From: Amorphophallus konjac
Taxonomy: Eukaryota > Streptophyta > Magnoliopsida > Alismatales > Araceae
Assembly (NCBI GenBank): GCA_022559845.1
Contig: JAHNEJ010000232.1
Location: 39,204 to 103,203, forward strand
Direction: 5' to 3'
DNA: 64,000 nucleotides
How positions within the stretch are numbered: the stretch's first letter is position 1; each line of letters opens with the position of its first letter. This document shows, piece after piece, positions 54,401 through 64,000 of this stretch. The translations under genes were made by a program, and so were the position numbers. Under the pieces are notes generated by a model, which saw nothing but the letters and a program-made list of their open reading frames with translations, did no database searches and had not been told where the DNA came from.

Positions 54401-55858
54401 AAATGACTTCCCTCGGGGGTCAACAAGCCGCCTAAGTTTGACAAATTCAACGGGAAGGGATCCCCGAAAGAGCATATTGCATATTACATGATCGTTATGG
54501 GTGATCTGGCCACCGACGAGTCATATTTGCTGAAGTTCTTCGGGTCCTCGCTGACAGGGCTCGCATTTGAATGGTACTCTAGCCTCTCGGCCGGGTCAAT
54601 CAATGATTGGTCGGATATGCAGGGAAAGTTCAGAGAAAGATTCCATGTCACAGAGTGGGAGGTCACAGTGGCCGAACTCTACTCAACAAAACAAAGGGCA
54701 GATGAGACAGCCCTTGATTACATCAAGAGGTGGAGGAACCTCGGAATGAGATGCAAGTGGCCCCCGCATCAGGCGGATGCGGTACAAATATGCAAACAAA
54801 ACCTCCGGAGGGAGGTCCTGGAGAACATGATTGGAATGAAAATACGGTCGTTCGACCGGCTGAATAATGTGGTGGCCGAAGTGGAGGCTTTCCTAGCCAA
54901 GCCTGTCCCGGCGTCAGCTGCCAGCACAGCCCAGAAAGGCAAGGCTGCGGAACGGCGCCCCACACCTAAAGAAGCGAATGCGCTTGATATCAAGGCGTTC
55001 GAACAGCAGAAGGAGAAAGGCAAGAAGGCGGCTCCCCCGCAACCTGCGAAAGCTCTAGACGATAAAGAAGGTCCTTCGCTCAGGGACAAAATGAAGAAAG
55101 CCTATTCCTTTCCAAAAGACATGACCCGAGTCCTGTTTGACTGGGTAACAGAATACAGCATGGTCACTCTGCCTGAGCCAAGGAGGCCGGAGGACCTGAA
55201 AAGAAAAGACAGTCCAAGATTCTACCCCTACCACCAGATGTTGGGACATCCAATCGAAGACTGTTATGTTTTCAAAGACATCATCGAAGGAATGGTAAAG
55301 AAGAATGAAATAGAGCTGGGAGAGTACAAAGTAGACCCTCCTCAGCCACATGAAGCTCCTCCCAGGAGAGCAGCAGTCAACATGATCTCCCTCTACCAGG
55401 CGTTACCTGAGGAGATCTCTGAAGCAAGCACACGGAGCACCTACGAAATCCATTTCCTGGAGCCCGTGAAAGAACAGCAGGGGTGGCAGCAGATCCCTGT
55501 AAAGCACAAGAAGAAGAGGGCACCTCGCCTGAAAGAGGGGGCACATATCCGTGGCGTTACACCCCGGCCTGCTCCGCCAGTGGTAGCACCCGTATGGGTC
55601 ACTCCACCTACAGCCATCAGAATACATACACCTAACAGGAGGAGGCAGACTCCGCTGCCAGTAATCAAGGAAACCAATCCTGGGGTCCTTCGACTACAGC
55701 ACCTGATTGAAGGGCTGGATGAATATGTGCAGCCCGAATTGAAACCTCTGCTGGTACGGGACCACGTCCCATGGCAAGAGCTGGAACAACTCTCACTCAA
55801 ACAGGTGGAGGAAGCTGAAGCAGCACCCCCTGAAGAGGGCAGCCTGTTCTGGGGGTAG
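51403..55858 (+). pseudogene. gag: Element D gag with internal triplication
   Basis: Starts at ATG 51403 (MAGI), 15 bp after the ORF1 end. TAG at 51568 and TAG at 51748 (in a predicted coiled coil where element A has glutamine) interrupt it. Each triplicated unit carries the P/Q-rich linker, an in-frame TGA, and the Retrotrans_gag core with FEWYSSLSAGSINDWSDM. After the third copy the frame 54488-55858 is open: gag core, K/E-rich linker, a knuckle-like FYPYHQMLGHPIEDC (first Cys changed to Tyr; about 55219-55265) and a C-terminal part ending SLFWG before TAG 55856. Because 1,121 is not a multiple of three, the duplications shift the frame. Confidence 0.85.
51719..55081 (+). repeat. Tandem triplication of a 1,121-bp gag segment
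   Basis: Units 51719-52839, 52840-53960 and 53961-55081, nearly identical. Junctions read CTTCGCTC then GACGAGAGATAG. The third unit differs from the first two at several sites (e.g. GACAAATTCAACG versus GAAAAAATCAACG) and agrees there with element A, so the third is ancestral and units 1 and 2 share derived changes. Independent variants argue against a pure assembly duplication. Confidence 0.95.
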
Positions 55859-56108
55859 GCACCCGCAGAAACCAAAAAAGAAGAGAAAGCAAAAGAAGAA
55901 GAAAAGAAAGGCCGCTGGGGCCAATAAAGCATAGGTTGTCTCCTGCAATACCCTATCAGCACTCTTCAACCTACCCGGAGAAGAGGAAGAAGAAGAAATT
56001 TGCTTCACACCCTATGCTAGGGGAGGCAAAGCCGAGGCCGCAACTGCTGCACATGCCACTCGGTCGGGCCGAAAATGGGGGCGCCAGCCACCACCCAACC
56101 ACAACATC
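55859..56108 (+). other. gag-protease spacer of element D
   Basis: Continues gag after the TAG with a K/E-rich stretch, then unrecognised sequence up to the ATG of the protease frame. Element A ends in the homologous part (CCCTCTTCAACCTGCCC at 6849). Confidence 0.55.
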
Positions 56109-57848
56109 ATGTTCAGAGGGGAGCAACCCTACAAGACACCTCCGCCGGAAGTTAAGGGAGTCCAAATCCCTCCTCCGTCAGGCCTATACAACAAGAGTGG
56201 GGGCAAGGTAGTCCCTTCATTCCCTGAATTTATGAAGATGTCAAAGGGGAAGCAGCCCTGTCAAGAGGCTAACCCTACACCCGGGGCCATTCACCCGCAG
56301 CCAGCGCAATCTACTGAGGATGCAAATGCAGATGGAGCTTGCCCTACAGCAGCTAATAAAGAAGACCCGACAGCCGGTGCCAGCCAAGAGGGTGCCGAGT
56401 CTGAGGAAGATGAAGCAGGTCCGTCTGGACCCACAAATCAAAACCTCCTCAAGCCCAGATGGGCCGAAGAGATGAAGCTCTCCAATGTCCGGGTTGGGAG
56501 CCGAATAATGAAGTTGCTCAAAAAGCTCCCCGCTCGATTTACGATCTGGAAAATTCTCTCTTTGAGTGAAGAAACTCGACAGGCGATCATCACTGCTCTG
56601 CAGACGCCTGCTCATTTTGAAGCCTACATAGCCGAGGCTATACCAAAAGCCAATATGACCTTCTCTCCGGAAGATATGCTACTACCTACTGCCAACCACA
56701 ACAGGCCGCTATACATGAAAGGGCACCTGAATGGAAGGGAGCTGAACAGAATACTGGTTGATCCCGGTGCAGCAGTCAACATTCTGCCTTACAGAATATA
56801 CGAGAGGCACCAATTTAATGTGCATCTCGAGAAAGTCGGGCATATGCGTATAGCTGGCTTCAACCAAAAATGTGAGGTTTCAATGGGAGTGGCAGAGTTC
56901 ACACTGACCCTGGTAGATTTCACTACAACGGTGCAGTTTCATATCATTGACTCTCGCACCTCCTACAAGGCGCTGCTCGGCCGCCCTTGGCTGCACGAAA
57001 ATATGGTGGTACCCTCCACGCTCCACCAATGCATCAAATACAGCCTCCAGGGGAAGGAGGAGAGGATATTTGCTGATATCCACCCATTCGAGGTGTTTGA
57101 ATGTCACTTGGCGGACGCCAACCTATATACGGGCCCTTCTCGGAAGGTTTCTGAAGCTGAGGCCCCCGTAGGGGCGTCGAAGAATAGATCGGGTGACGGT
57201 TGGTATCCACCACCGCCGCGCGGATATGTCAAGCCGAAGGTAGTCTCCCACATCACAGCTTCTGGAGATGTCGGCAGGGTAACACCCCCAGCGTTGTACC
57301 CCAAGACTAAGGAAGTGCAGATCGATCGACAGCACGACCGCATCGGAGTCCCGGTCGGCCTCACCAAGCCAGTCTCCGGCCTCAATGATCCCACTGTCGA
57401 ACCTTTCAAGGCTTGGGAGGTGACACAAGAAGATGGGCCCAGCAGCCTGTTCTATACGGCTGAAGAACATCCCACTCGGGAAGACACAGACTGCAGCCTC
57501 CCCGAAGATCTAAGCAACCCGCGGGTTCCTGTCCAAGGTCTGGCGTTCACGATCGATCGGATGGCCAGGATGTTTCAGAAGCAACACCTTCCTCCCGATC
57601 AGTCTCAAAAGCGCAAAGAAGCTTTCCAGAAGATGTGGTATCCTGCAAATCTGGGTAAGGAAATGAGACGTGTCTCTCAACATCCAGGGTTGGGCTTCAC
57701 CTTGGAGGAATATTATTACAATGGGCGGTACGAGGTGGATACTATCTCCGCCTTCTACCCTACTGAAGATAGCCCTCTGGGAGCAACCTTTGATGAGTAT
57801 CCGGCGGAAGCTGAATATCTTGAACTGGCTCGGTCCGGAAATCAATAA
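56109..57848 (+). CDS. Element D aspartic protease ORF
   Basis: Open 579-codon frame. Residues 1-120 are a low-complexity acidic leader; residues ~205-300 are the retropepsin-like domain with NRILVDPGAAVNILP (active-site D about residue 218, D-P-G instead of D-T/S-G), HIIDSRTSYKALLGRPWLH and VPSTLHQCIKY. Residues 300-579 are an uncharacterised Tat spacer with QGLAFTIDRMARMF and HPGLGFTLEEYYYNG. There is no G-patch, unlike element B. ATG 56109 may not be the true start, since the protein is probably made as part of a polyprotein. Confidence 0.75.
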   Translation: MFRGEQPYKTPPPEVKGVQIPPPSGLYNKSGGKVVPSFPEFMKMSKGKQPCQEANPTPGAIHPQPAQSTEDANADGACPTAANKEDPTAGASQEGAESEEDEAGPSGPTNQNLLKPRWAEEMKLSNVRVGSRIMKLLKKLPARFTIWKILSLSEETRQAIITALQTPAHFEAYIAEAIPKANMTFSPEDMLLPTANHNRPLYMKGHLNGRELNRILVDPGAAVNILPYRIYERHQFNVHLEKVGHMRIAGFNQKCEVSMGVAEFTLTLVDFTTTVQFHIIDSRTSYKALLGRPWLHENMVVPSTLHQCIKYSLQGKEERIFADIHPFEVFECHLADANLYTGPSRKVSEAEAPVGASKNRSGDGWYPPPPRGYVKPKVVSHITASGDVGRVTPPALYPKTKEVQIDRQHDRIGVPVGLTKPVSGLNDPTVEPFKAWEVTQEDGPSSLFYTAEEHPTREDTDCSLPEDLSNPRVPVQGLAFTIDRMARMFQKQHLPPDQSQKRKEAFQKMWYPANLGKEMRRVSQHPGLGFTLEEYYYNGRYEVDTISAFYPTEDSPLGATFDEYPAEAEYLELARSGNQ

Positions 57849-58318
57849 GTAGAAACCTCGGCCCTTGCCGATGCTGGGAGCAAGTTCATCCTGAAGAAGC
57901 GACCTTTCAAGCCGAATTTGATACGGCTAGCAGTAGCGAAGCCGAAGACATTCAAGAAGTAGGAGTCTCTCCCTCCACAGGGGTCCTACTAATGACAACT
58001 TCAACACCCTTTCTGCCAATCAGGGAAGCCTTGGTCAACTCCAATCAAGGGGAGCCAGCTACCAGGAAAGAAAAAGCCACTTCTGCGGAAGACACAACTG
58101 TCCCAGAAGGCGAGACTTCCTCAGCTTCTGCTATAGAACCAGTATGCTGTCTGAGTCCGGCAGTAAACAGCTACCAGCCCGTCGTGGCTACAACCTCATC
58201 TACAAACACTGAAGCTGCTCTCTCGCCCTCGAGAGCTGCAACGGCGATGGATTGGCTAATAGAACGATCCACCCAGCCGCTAGCATAAGAAATAAAGAAG
58301 CCTCAAGAAGCTCTGGCG
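57849..58318 (+). other. Spacer between protease and RT in element D
   Basis: A 98-codon S/T/A-rich frame (57992-58288) lies in the RT frame and is separated from it by a TAA at 58286. No domain. Confidence 0.5.
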
Positions 58319-59773
58319 GTGTCTGACAAGGAAGTCGAAGTGCTCGACCCTCAAGATGGCATTCCAGACTTCGTTGACCTCCAACCGGCACCTCCGGAGA
58401 TAGAAGACGGAGGCCAAGCCACAGTCGATGAGCTGATAGAAGTCAACCTGGGAAATGAGGAGGACCCTAGGCCTACCTTCCTCAGCGCCCAACTATCCCC
58501 AGAAGAACGGGAGCTGTACATCCAGCTGCTGCTAGAATACCGGGATTGCTTCGCCTGGACTTACAAAGAGATGCCAGGTCTAAGCCCCGCTGTCTCACAA
58601 CATGAGCTAACAATCAGCCCTGAGGCCGAGCCAGTGAAGCAACCACCGCGGCACATGAGGCCAGAGCTCATCACCCAAATTTGTGCTGAAGTCGACAAGC
58701 TCATTGACGTGGGATTTGTTGAAGAAAACCAGTACACTACATGGCTGGCGAAGATCATCCCCATGAAGAAGAAGAATGGACAGATCCAGATATATGTCGA
58801 CTTCCGAGATCTAAATAAAGCCTGCCCCAAGGATGACTTTCCGGTGCCAATAACCGAAGTCATGATTGATGCTACAACCGGCCATGAGGCCCTATCATTC
58901 ATGGATGGATTGTCCGGCTACAATCAGATTTAGATTGCGGAGCATGACCGAGTCCATACTGCTTTCCGAACCCCTAAAGGCATTTATCATTACAAGAGAA
59001 TGCCGTTCAGACTGAAGATTGCTGGCGCAACTTATTAGCGCGCAATGACCAAAATCTTCAAAACCAGAAGAAAGGAAGATCATCTGCAAGACCTCCAGAT
59101 TGTTTTTCAGAGGCTGAGGCAGCATGAGCTAAAGATGAACCCCATGAAATGTGCGTTCGGAGTGTCGAGCAGAAAATTCTTGGGTTTCATCGTCCGATAT
59201 CGGGGAATCAAGATAGACCCCGCAAAGATCAAGGCGATTCAGGAGTTACCTCCGCCAAGGAACATCTCCGAGCTGAGATCACTACAGGGCAGCTTAGCTT
59301 ATATCCGGCGGTTCATTTCCAATTTGTCAGGGCGATGTCAGCCTTTTCACAAGTTGATGATGAAAGAGGTTCCCTTTTATTGGGATGAAGATTGCCAGAC
59401 AGCCTTTGACAAGCTAAAAGACTATCTGAAAACTCCTCCAGTGCTAGGCGCACCGGTGAAAGGACGACCATTGATACTGTATATAGCAGCTACACATAAT
59501 TCTCTGGGGGCAATGCTGGCCCAGAATAATGAAGAAGGGGAAGAGCAAGCCCTCTATTACCTCAGTCGGAGACTGGTCAGAACTGAAGAGAAATATACTG
59601 ATATTGAGAAGATCTATCTGGCGCTGGTCTTCGCAGTTAAGAAGCTCCGACACTATATGTTGTCGCATGAAATCAGCTTGGTGTCCAAAGAGAATCCCCT
59701 GAAGTACATCATGTCTCAACTGGCACTCAAAGGCCGCCTGGGCAAATGGGCGGTAATCCTTAATGGAGTTTGA
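58319..59773 (+). pseudogene. pol: Element D reverse transcriptase and RNase H, catalytic segment deleted
   Basis: One frame with TAG at 58931 and about 59036. RT motifs: EVDKLIDVGFVEE, YVDFRDLNKACPKDDFPV, SFMDGLSGYNQI, then YKRMPF and IAGATY. The sequence goes from AMTKIF directly to KTRRKEDHLQ, whereas element B has about 19 more residues there, including YVDD. Thumb (MKCAFGVSSRKFLGFIV) and RNase H (LILYIAATHNSLGAMLAQ, TDIEKIYLALVFAVKKLRHY) follow. An added base near 59763 shifts the frame into the next domain. This polymerase cannot be active. Confidence 0.9.
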
Positions 59774-61736
59774 TATCTCCTACGTGCCGCGTAAGGCCGT
59801 CAAGGGCCAAGCTATTGCAGACTTCTTCGCTGAGCACCCAGTGCCCGGGGATTGCCCGTTGGAGCCGGAGCTTCCTGAAGATGAAACCCTAGAAGCCGTG
59901 CAAGTACAACCCTCTCTATGGCAGCTATACTTTGATGGCGCTTCCAGAATTGACACCTCTGCCACTGGATCAGCCAGAGTCAGGGCAGGAGCAGGCATAG
60001 TCCTGAAATCCCCAGAAGGAGAAGTGGTGCATACATCCTGCTCCATAAACAAACAATGCACAAACAATGAAGCGAAATATGAAGCCCTGATAATCGGGTT
60101 GCAAATTGCTCTGTCCATGGGAATTCAGATGCTGGAAGCATTCGGAGACTCCATGCTAGTTATAAAACAGCTGGAAGGAGAGTTCGATGTGCGAAAGCAA
60201 GAGCTCCTCCCCTATCACCAGTTGGCAACTCGCCTGATGTCAAGATTTTACTTCATCAGCATCAAGCACATCAATCGAGGCCAGAATGCTAAGGCAGACG
60301 CCCTCGCTAAGCTAGCCAGTTCACTGGCGGTCCCCCCAGACACAAGCCTGAATATAACAATGATCAACCGCCGATAGGTCCCCAGCGTAACAGAGGTCAT
60401 GGCCGACGAACAAGAGATGGAAGTAGCAGTCATCGAAGGGGTTCAGCAGCCCGATTGGCGAGAGCATCTCCTACGCTGGTTTCAACACCAGCAACTTCTA
60501 AAAGAAAAGGAACAGAGAATGAAGCTCCTGAGGATCAAGGATTCTTACGAGATGAGAAGTGGGACCTTGTTCCGAATTACGGTAGATGCCTGAAGGAAAG
60601 TCCTACTCCGTTGCTTGTCTTCAGCAGAAGCGGGACAGGTGATGCAAGAGGTCCATGCAGGATCAGCTGGAGCACACCAGGCTGGCCCGAAGATGAAAAT
60701 TGAGATAAAGAAACTGGGTTACTATTGGCCCACTATATTTGATGATTGCTGTAGGTTTGCCAAAGCTTGTCAGAAGTGTCAAGAACACGCTAATGTGGCA
60801 AGGAGACCTCCAGTGCCATTGCATCCCACCCTACCAAGCTGGCCGTTTGCTCAGTGGGGCACGGACGTAGTAGGGCCGCTACCAGCATCTTCATCAGGGT
60901 GCAGATACATCTTAGCAGCTACAGACTACTTCTCGAGATGGGCAGAGGCAGTAGCACTAAGAGATGTGATGGGAGAACTAGTTGCAAGATTCTTCTGGTA
61001 GAATGTAATATTTCGGTTCGGGATCCCCAGCCGAATCATCTCTGACAATGGCAGTCATTTTAGGAACCAGAAGGTTTATCGGCTGGCCGAAAAATACAAA
61101 ATCGACTGGAGGACATCGTCCCCCTACAACCCTCAGGCCAATGGACTCGCAGAAGCCTTTAATAAGACATTATGTACATTGCTGGCAAAGACTGTCAAGT
61201 CTAATAAAAAAGATTGGGAAGAAAGGATGTACGAAGCACTTTGGGCCTATCGTACTGTCTACAAGACCCCAACCGACTGTTCACCTTTCTCCCTCGTTTA
61301 TGGGTCGAAAGCTGTAGTGCCCATTGAACTTGAAGTTCCTTCATTGCGAGTTGCCATCCAGCACGGACTAGTCAGTGGTAAGCAGACCAATGCAGAAAGA
61401 AAATTGGAGGAGCTCGCTAAGCTCGAAGGAAAACACCTCCGGGCACAGCAAAATATCCAACTCTACCAAGCTCGCATGGCCCGTGCTTTTGACAAGCTAG
61501 TCAAGGGTCGAGAATTCAAGAAAGTAGACCTGGTAATGGTCAAAAGAAAAGAAGTGATGGCCTCCAACCCCAAAGGGAAGCTGGTCGAAAACTGGGTCGG
61601 GCCGTATATCGTCCGCCGAGTATATGAAGGGGGTGCCTACGTCCTTGTAGACCACAAAGGAGTCATTCAGTTCTCTCCCCTCAACGGAAAACACATTAAG
61701 CTGTATCATGCAGCGCAGCTGACATGTCCCGAGTGA
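59763..61736 (+). pseudogene. pol: Element D archaeal-type RNase H and integrase
   Basis: One frame interrupted by TAG 60375, TGA 60591 and TAG 60999. Second RNase H (59920-60330): LYFDGAS, NNEAKYEALIIGL, FGDSMLVI, and NRGQNAKADALAKLA. Integrase: HAGSAGAHQAG and CQKCQEH zinc-binding region (60650-60790); catalytic D in WGTDVVGPL, D in ISDNGSHF (about 61045), E in NGLAEAFNK (about 61150); ALWAYRTVYKTPT; and a C-terminal segment with WVGPYIVRRVY and LNGKHIKLYH. The stop at 60999 lies where glutamine is expected. No chromodomain. Confidence 0.9.
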
Positions 61737-61759
61737 TCAGTCGGAGCTACCTTTTCCTT

Positions 61760-63170
61760 GGTTTAGTGGCACTTTGCCCTAACCAAGCTACCCTTTCCTT
61801 GGTTAGTGGCATTTCACCCTAACCGATCTACCTCTCCTCGGTTTAGTGGCACTCCACCCTAACCGAACTACTTTTCCCCTTGGTTTAGCGGCACTCCGCC
61901 CTAACCAAGCTACCTTCCCTTGGTCTGGTGGCACTCCGTCCTAACCGAGCTACCTTCCTTGGTCTAGTGGCACTCCGCCCTAACCGAGCTACCTCTCCTT
62001 GGTTTAGTGGCACTCCACCCTAGCCGAGCTGCCTTTCCTTGGTCCAGTGGCATTCCGCCCTGACCGAGCCACCCTTCCCTTGGTCTAGTGGCACTCCGCC
62101 CTAACCGAGCTACCTTTTTCTTGGTTTAGTGGCATCTCGCCCTGATCAAGCTACCCTTTTCTTGGTTATGTGGCATCTCGCCCTGATCAAGCTACCTTCC
62201 CTTGGTCTAGGTGACATCTGCCCTGATCGAGCTACTCTTCTCCTTAGTTTAGTGGCACTCCGCCCTAACCGAGCTACCTCTCCTTGGTTTAGTGGCACTC
62301 CGCCTTAACCAAACTACTTTTCCCCTTGGTTTAGCGGCACTCCGCCCTAACCAAGCTACCTTCCCTTGGTCTAGTGGACACTCTGCCTAACCGAGCTACC
62401 TTCCCTTGGTCTAGTGGCACTCCCGCCCTAATCGAGCTACCTCTCCTTGGTTTAGTGGCACTCCGCCCTAACCGAGCTACCTTTTCCTTGGTTCAATGGC
62501 ACTTCGCCCTAACCAAGCTACCCTTTCCTGGGTTTAGTGGCACTCCGCCCTAACCGAGCTACCCTCCTCCTTGGTTTAGTGGCACTCCGCCCTAACCGAG
62601 CTAATCTTCTCCTTGGTTTAGTGGCACTCCGCCCTAACCGAGCTACCTTTTCCTTGGTTTAATGGCACTTCGCCCTAACCAAGCTACCCTTTCCTGGGTT
62701 TAGTGGCACTCCGCCCTAACCGAGCTACTCTTCTCCTTGGTTTAGTGGCACTCCGCCCTAACCGAGCTACCCTCTCCTTGGTTTAGTGGCACTTCGCCCT
62801 AACCAAGCTACCTTCCGTGGTTTAGTGGCACTCCGTCCTAAATAAGCTACCTTTTTTTAATTTAGTGGCACTCCGCTCTAACCGAGCTACCCTCTCCTTG
62901 GTTTAGTGGCACTTCGCCCTAACCAAGCTACCTTCCGTGGTTTAGTGGCACTCCGCCCTAAACAAGCTACCTTTTTCTTGGTTTAGTGGCACTCCGCTCT
63001 AACCGAGTACCCTCTCCTTGGTCCAGTGGCATTCCGCCCTGATCGAGCTACCTTTTCCTTGGTTTAGTGGCATTCCGCCCTAACCGAGCTACCTTCCTTT
63101 GGTCCAGTGGCATTCCGCCCTGATCAAGCTACCCTCTCCTTGGTCTAGTGGCATTTTGCCCTGATCAAGC
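61760..63170 (+). repeat. Minisatellite in 3' untranslated region of element D, unit about 42 bp
   Basis: More than 30 imperfect units of the type CTTGGTTTAGTGGCACTCCG followed by CCCTAACCGAGCTACCTTTC. It starts about 20-50 bp after the integrase stop. Units vary by point changes (TTTAG/TCTAG/TCCAG) and 1-3-bp indels. Tandem arrays in the 3' untranslated region are a known trait of Tat/Ogre elements and a source of satellite DNA. Confidence 0.95.
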
Positions 63171-63706
63171 TTCCAAAAGGATACGCGCACCGCCATTACG
63201 AGCCTTAAGTTCGGACTGGCATGAAAGCCCTTCCTTGCGTTAGCATTATCTTCCGCTAACGAATAAACCCGAGTCGGCTAAAGGCTTTGTGTTCTAGCTG
63301 GCATTCTCACATTGTTGCCACTACGGGCCAACTACTGTCGACTAGGAGTCGAACATCACACTTCGACCTGCCACCCTATACATATCAAAAAAAAAAAATG
63401 AAAAGAAAATGGGGTTAAAAATAGAGATACCCCGCCAGACTTGCTTCCTATATTAGAGCAAGTGCAAAAATGGCTATAACCCAGCTGTGGCAAAAACCCG
63501 AAGGGGCGCTGCAGGCAAAATCGGGTACCCCGCCGCGTGAAAACCTGAAACGGCGCGCGGCAAAAGCAAGAGGGGCTGGCTCCGGCGAAAACCCGAAAGG
63601 GCCTTGAGTCAGTAAAGTGGTAATTTCAAATTCCTCTCCTATTCTCCACCCAATGAAACTCTGAAAGGGACAACCATCAAAGTCCCACCGGAAATCTATT
63701 AACAAA
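63171..63706 (+). other. 3' untranslated region of element D, no gene
   Basis: Unique sequence with a short A tract (63387-63398) and several CCCGAAAGG/CCCGAAGGG-like motifs. The 87-codon minus frame (63448-63711) has no recognisable similarity. Confidence 0.5.
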
Positions 63707-64000
63707 CCCACATTCGACCTTCGTCATCATCGGCGAGGTCGGGTGATCTCTACCCTCAACTTGGACCCTACGTCCCTGTTGATAATCCCATCTTCACTTC
63801 GGCAGTGACCCGTGCTGATGAATAAACCCACATTCGACCCTCGTCATCATCGGCGAGATCGGTCGATCTCTACCCCTTAACTTGGACCTTACGTCCCTGT
63901 TGATAATCCCATCTTTGCTTCGCATGTGACCCATGTTGATTAATAAACCCATGGTCGACCCTCGTCATCATCGGCGAGATCGGTCTATCTCAACCCTTAA
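63707..64000 (+). repeat. 120-bp tandem repeat, reaching the window end
   Basis: Unit starts CCCACATTCGACC at 63707, recurs at 63827 and 63948 (period 120-121 bp), with GTCATCATCGGCGAG and CCCTGTTGATAATCCCATCT in each unit. At least 2.4 copies; continues beyond the window. Confidence 0.9.

Larger units (their letters stand above)
48536..64000 (+). mobile_element. Element D, Tat-type retrotransposon, 3' LTR outside window
   Basis: Order: leader, primer site, ORF1, gag (with internal triplication), protease, RT, RNase H, archaeal-type RNase H, integrase, long 3' untranslated region with two tandem arrays. It is homologous to element A. Several TAG stops, a frameshift in RNase H and loss of the YVDD segment make it non-autonomous. 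The left limit is uncertain. Confidence 0.85.

Noticed and set aside
61760..63170. CRISPR-like array
   Set aside because: Units are contiguous ~42-bp tandem repeats without unique spacers, in a plant retrotransposon.

Overview
The window is plant nuclear repeat DNA: a nest of LTR retrotransposons with no recognisable ordinary host gene. The evidence for a land plant (most likely an angiosperm; genus not determinable) is Ty3/Gypsy pol of the Tat/Ogre lineage with the extra archaeal-type RNase H after the normal one, plant mobile domain (PMD) genes, a tRNA-derived SINE, a tRNA-iMet primer site, and many premature TAG stops at probable CAG codons, as expected from CHG-methylation decay.

Layout. 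1-6879: left part of a Tat-type element (A): a leader with two minisatellites, an intact unknown ORF1 and a broken gag, cut off by a chromovirus-like LTR in minus orientation (6880-10044) with its polypurine tract and 3' internal end (10045-11305). 11306-41977: element C, a gag-only element with a tRNA-iMet primer site. Into C is inserted element B (14684-40202, 25.5 kb, target duplication TGCCC), a giant Ogre/Tat element with 2.1-2.2 kb LTRs. 41978-48535: LTR-like remnants, one intact SINE (43498-43631), and a minus-oriented LTR related to that of C. 48536-64000: element D, a second relative of A, with intact ORF1, a gag carrying a 1,121-bp segment in triplicate, protease, an RT lacking the YVDD segment, RNase H, a second RNase H, integrase, then a 1.4-kb minisatellite and a 120-bp tandem repeat in the 3' untranslated region.

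The most remarkable part is the 12.5 kb of B between integrase and 3' LTR. It carries four antisense genes. Two (P1, P3) encode PMD plus coiled coil and are decayed. One (P2) is an intact three-exon relative that has lost the PMD core. One (P4) is an intact two-exon PMD/DUF7745-like gene. All have GT-AG introns and a TATA-like box about 80-106 bp before the ATG. The LTRs of B carry seven 24-28-bp palindromes with arms GCGTCCAGG/CCTGGACGC, the last one 14 bp before the LTR TATA box. The same palindrome lies 15 bp before the TATA box of antisense gene P3, and a weaker version lies 15 bp before a TATA-like box of P2. This suggests a shared promoter module for the sense retrotransposon transcript and its antisense cargo.

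No element shows a fully open gag-pol. B is the best preserved: RT to integrase is one frame with two TAG stops and one frameshift.
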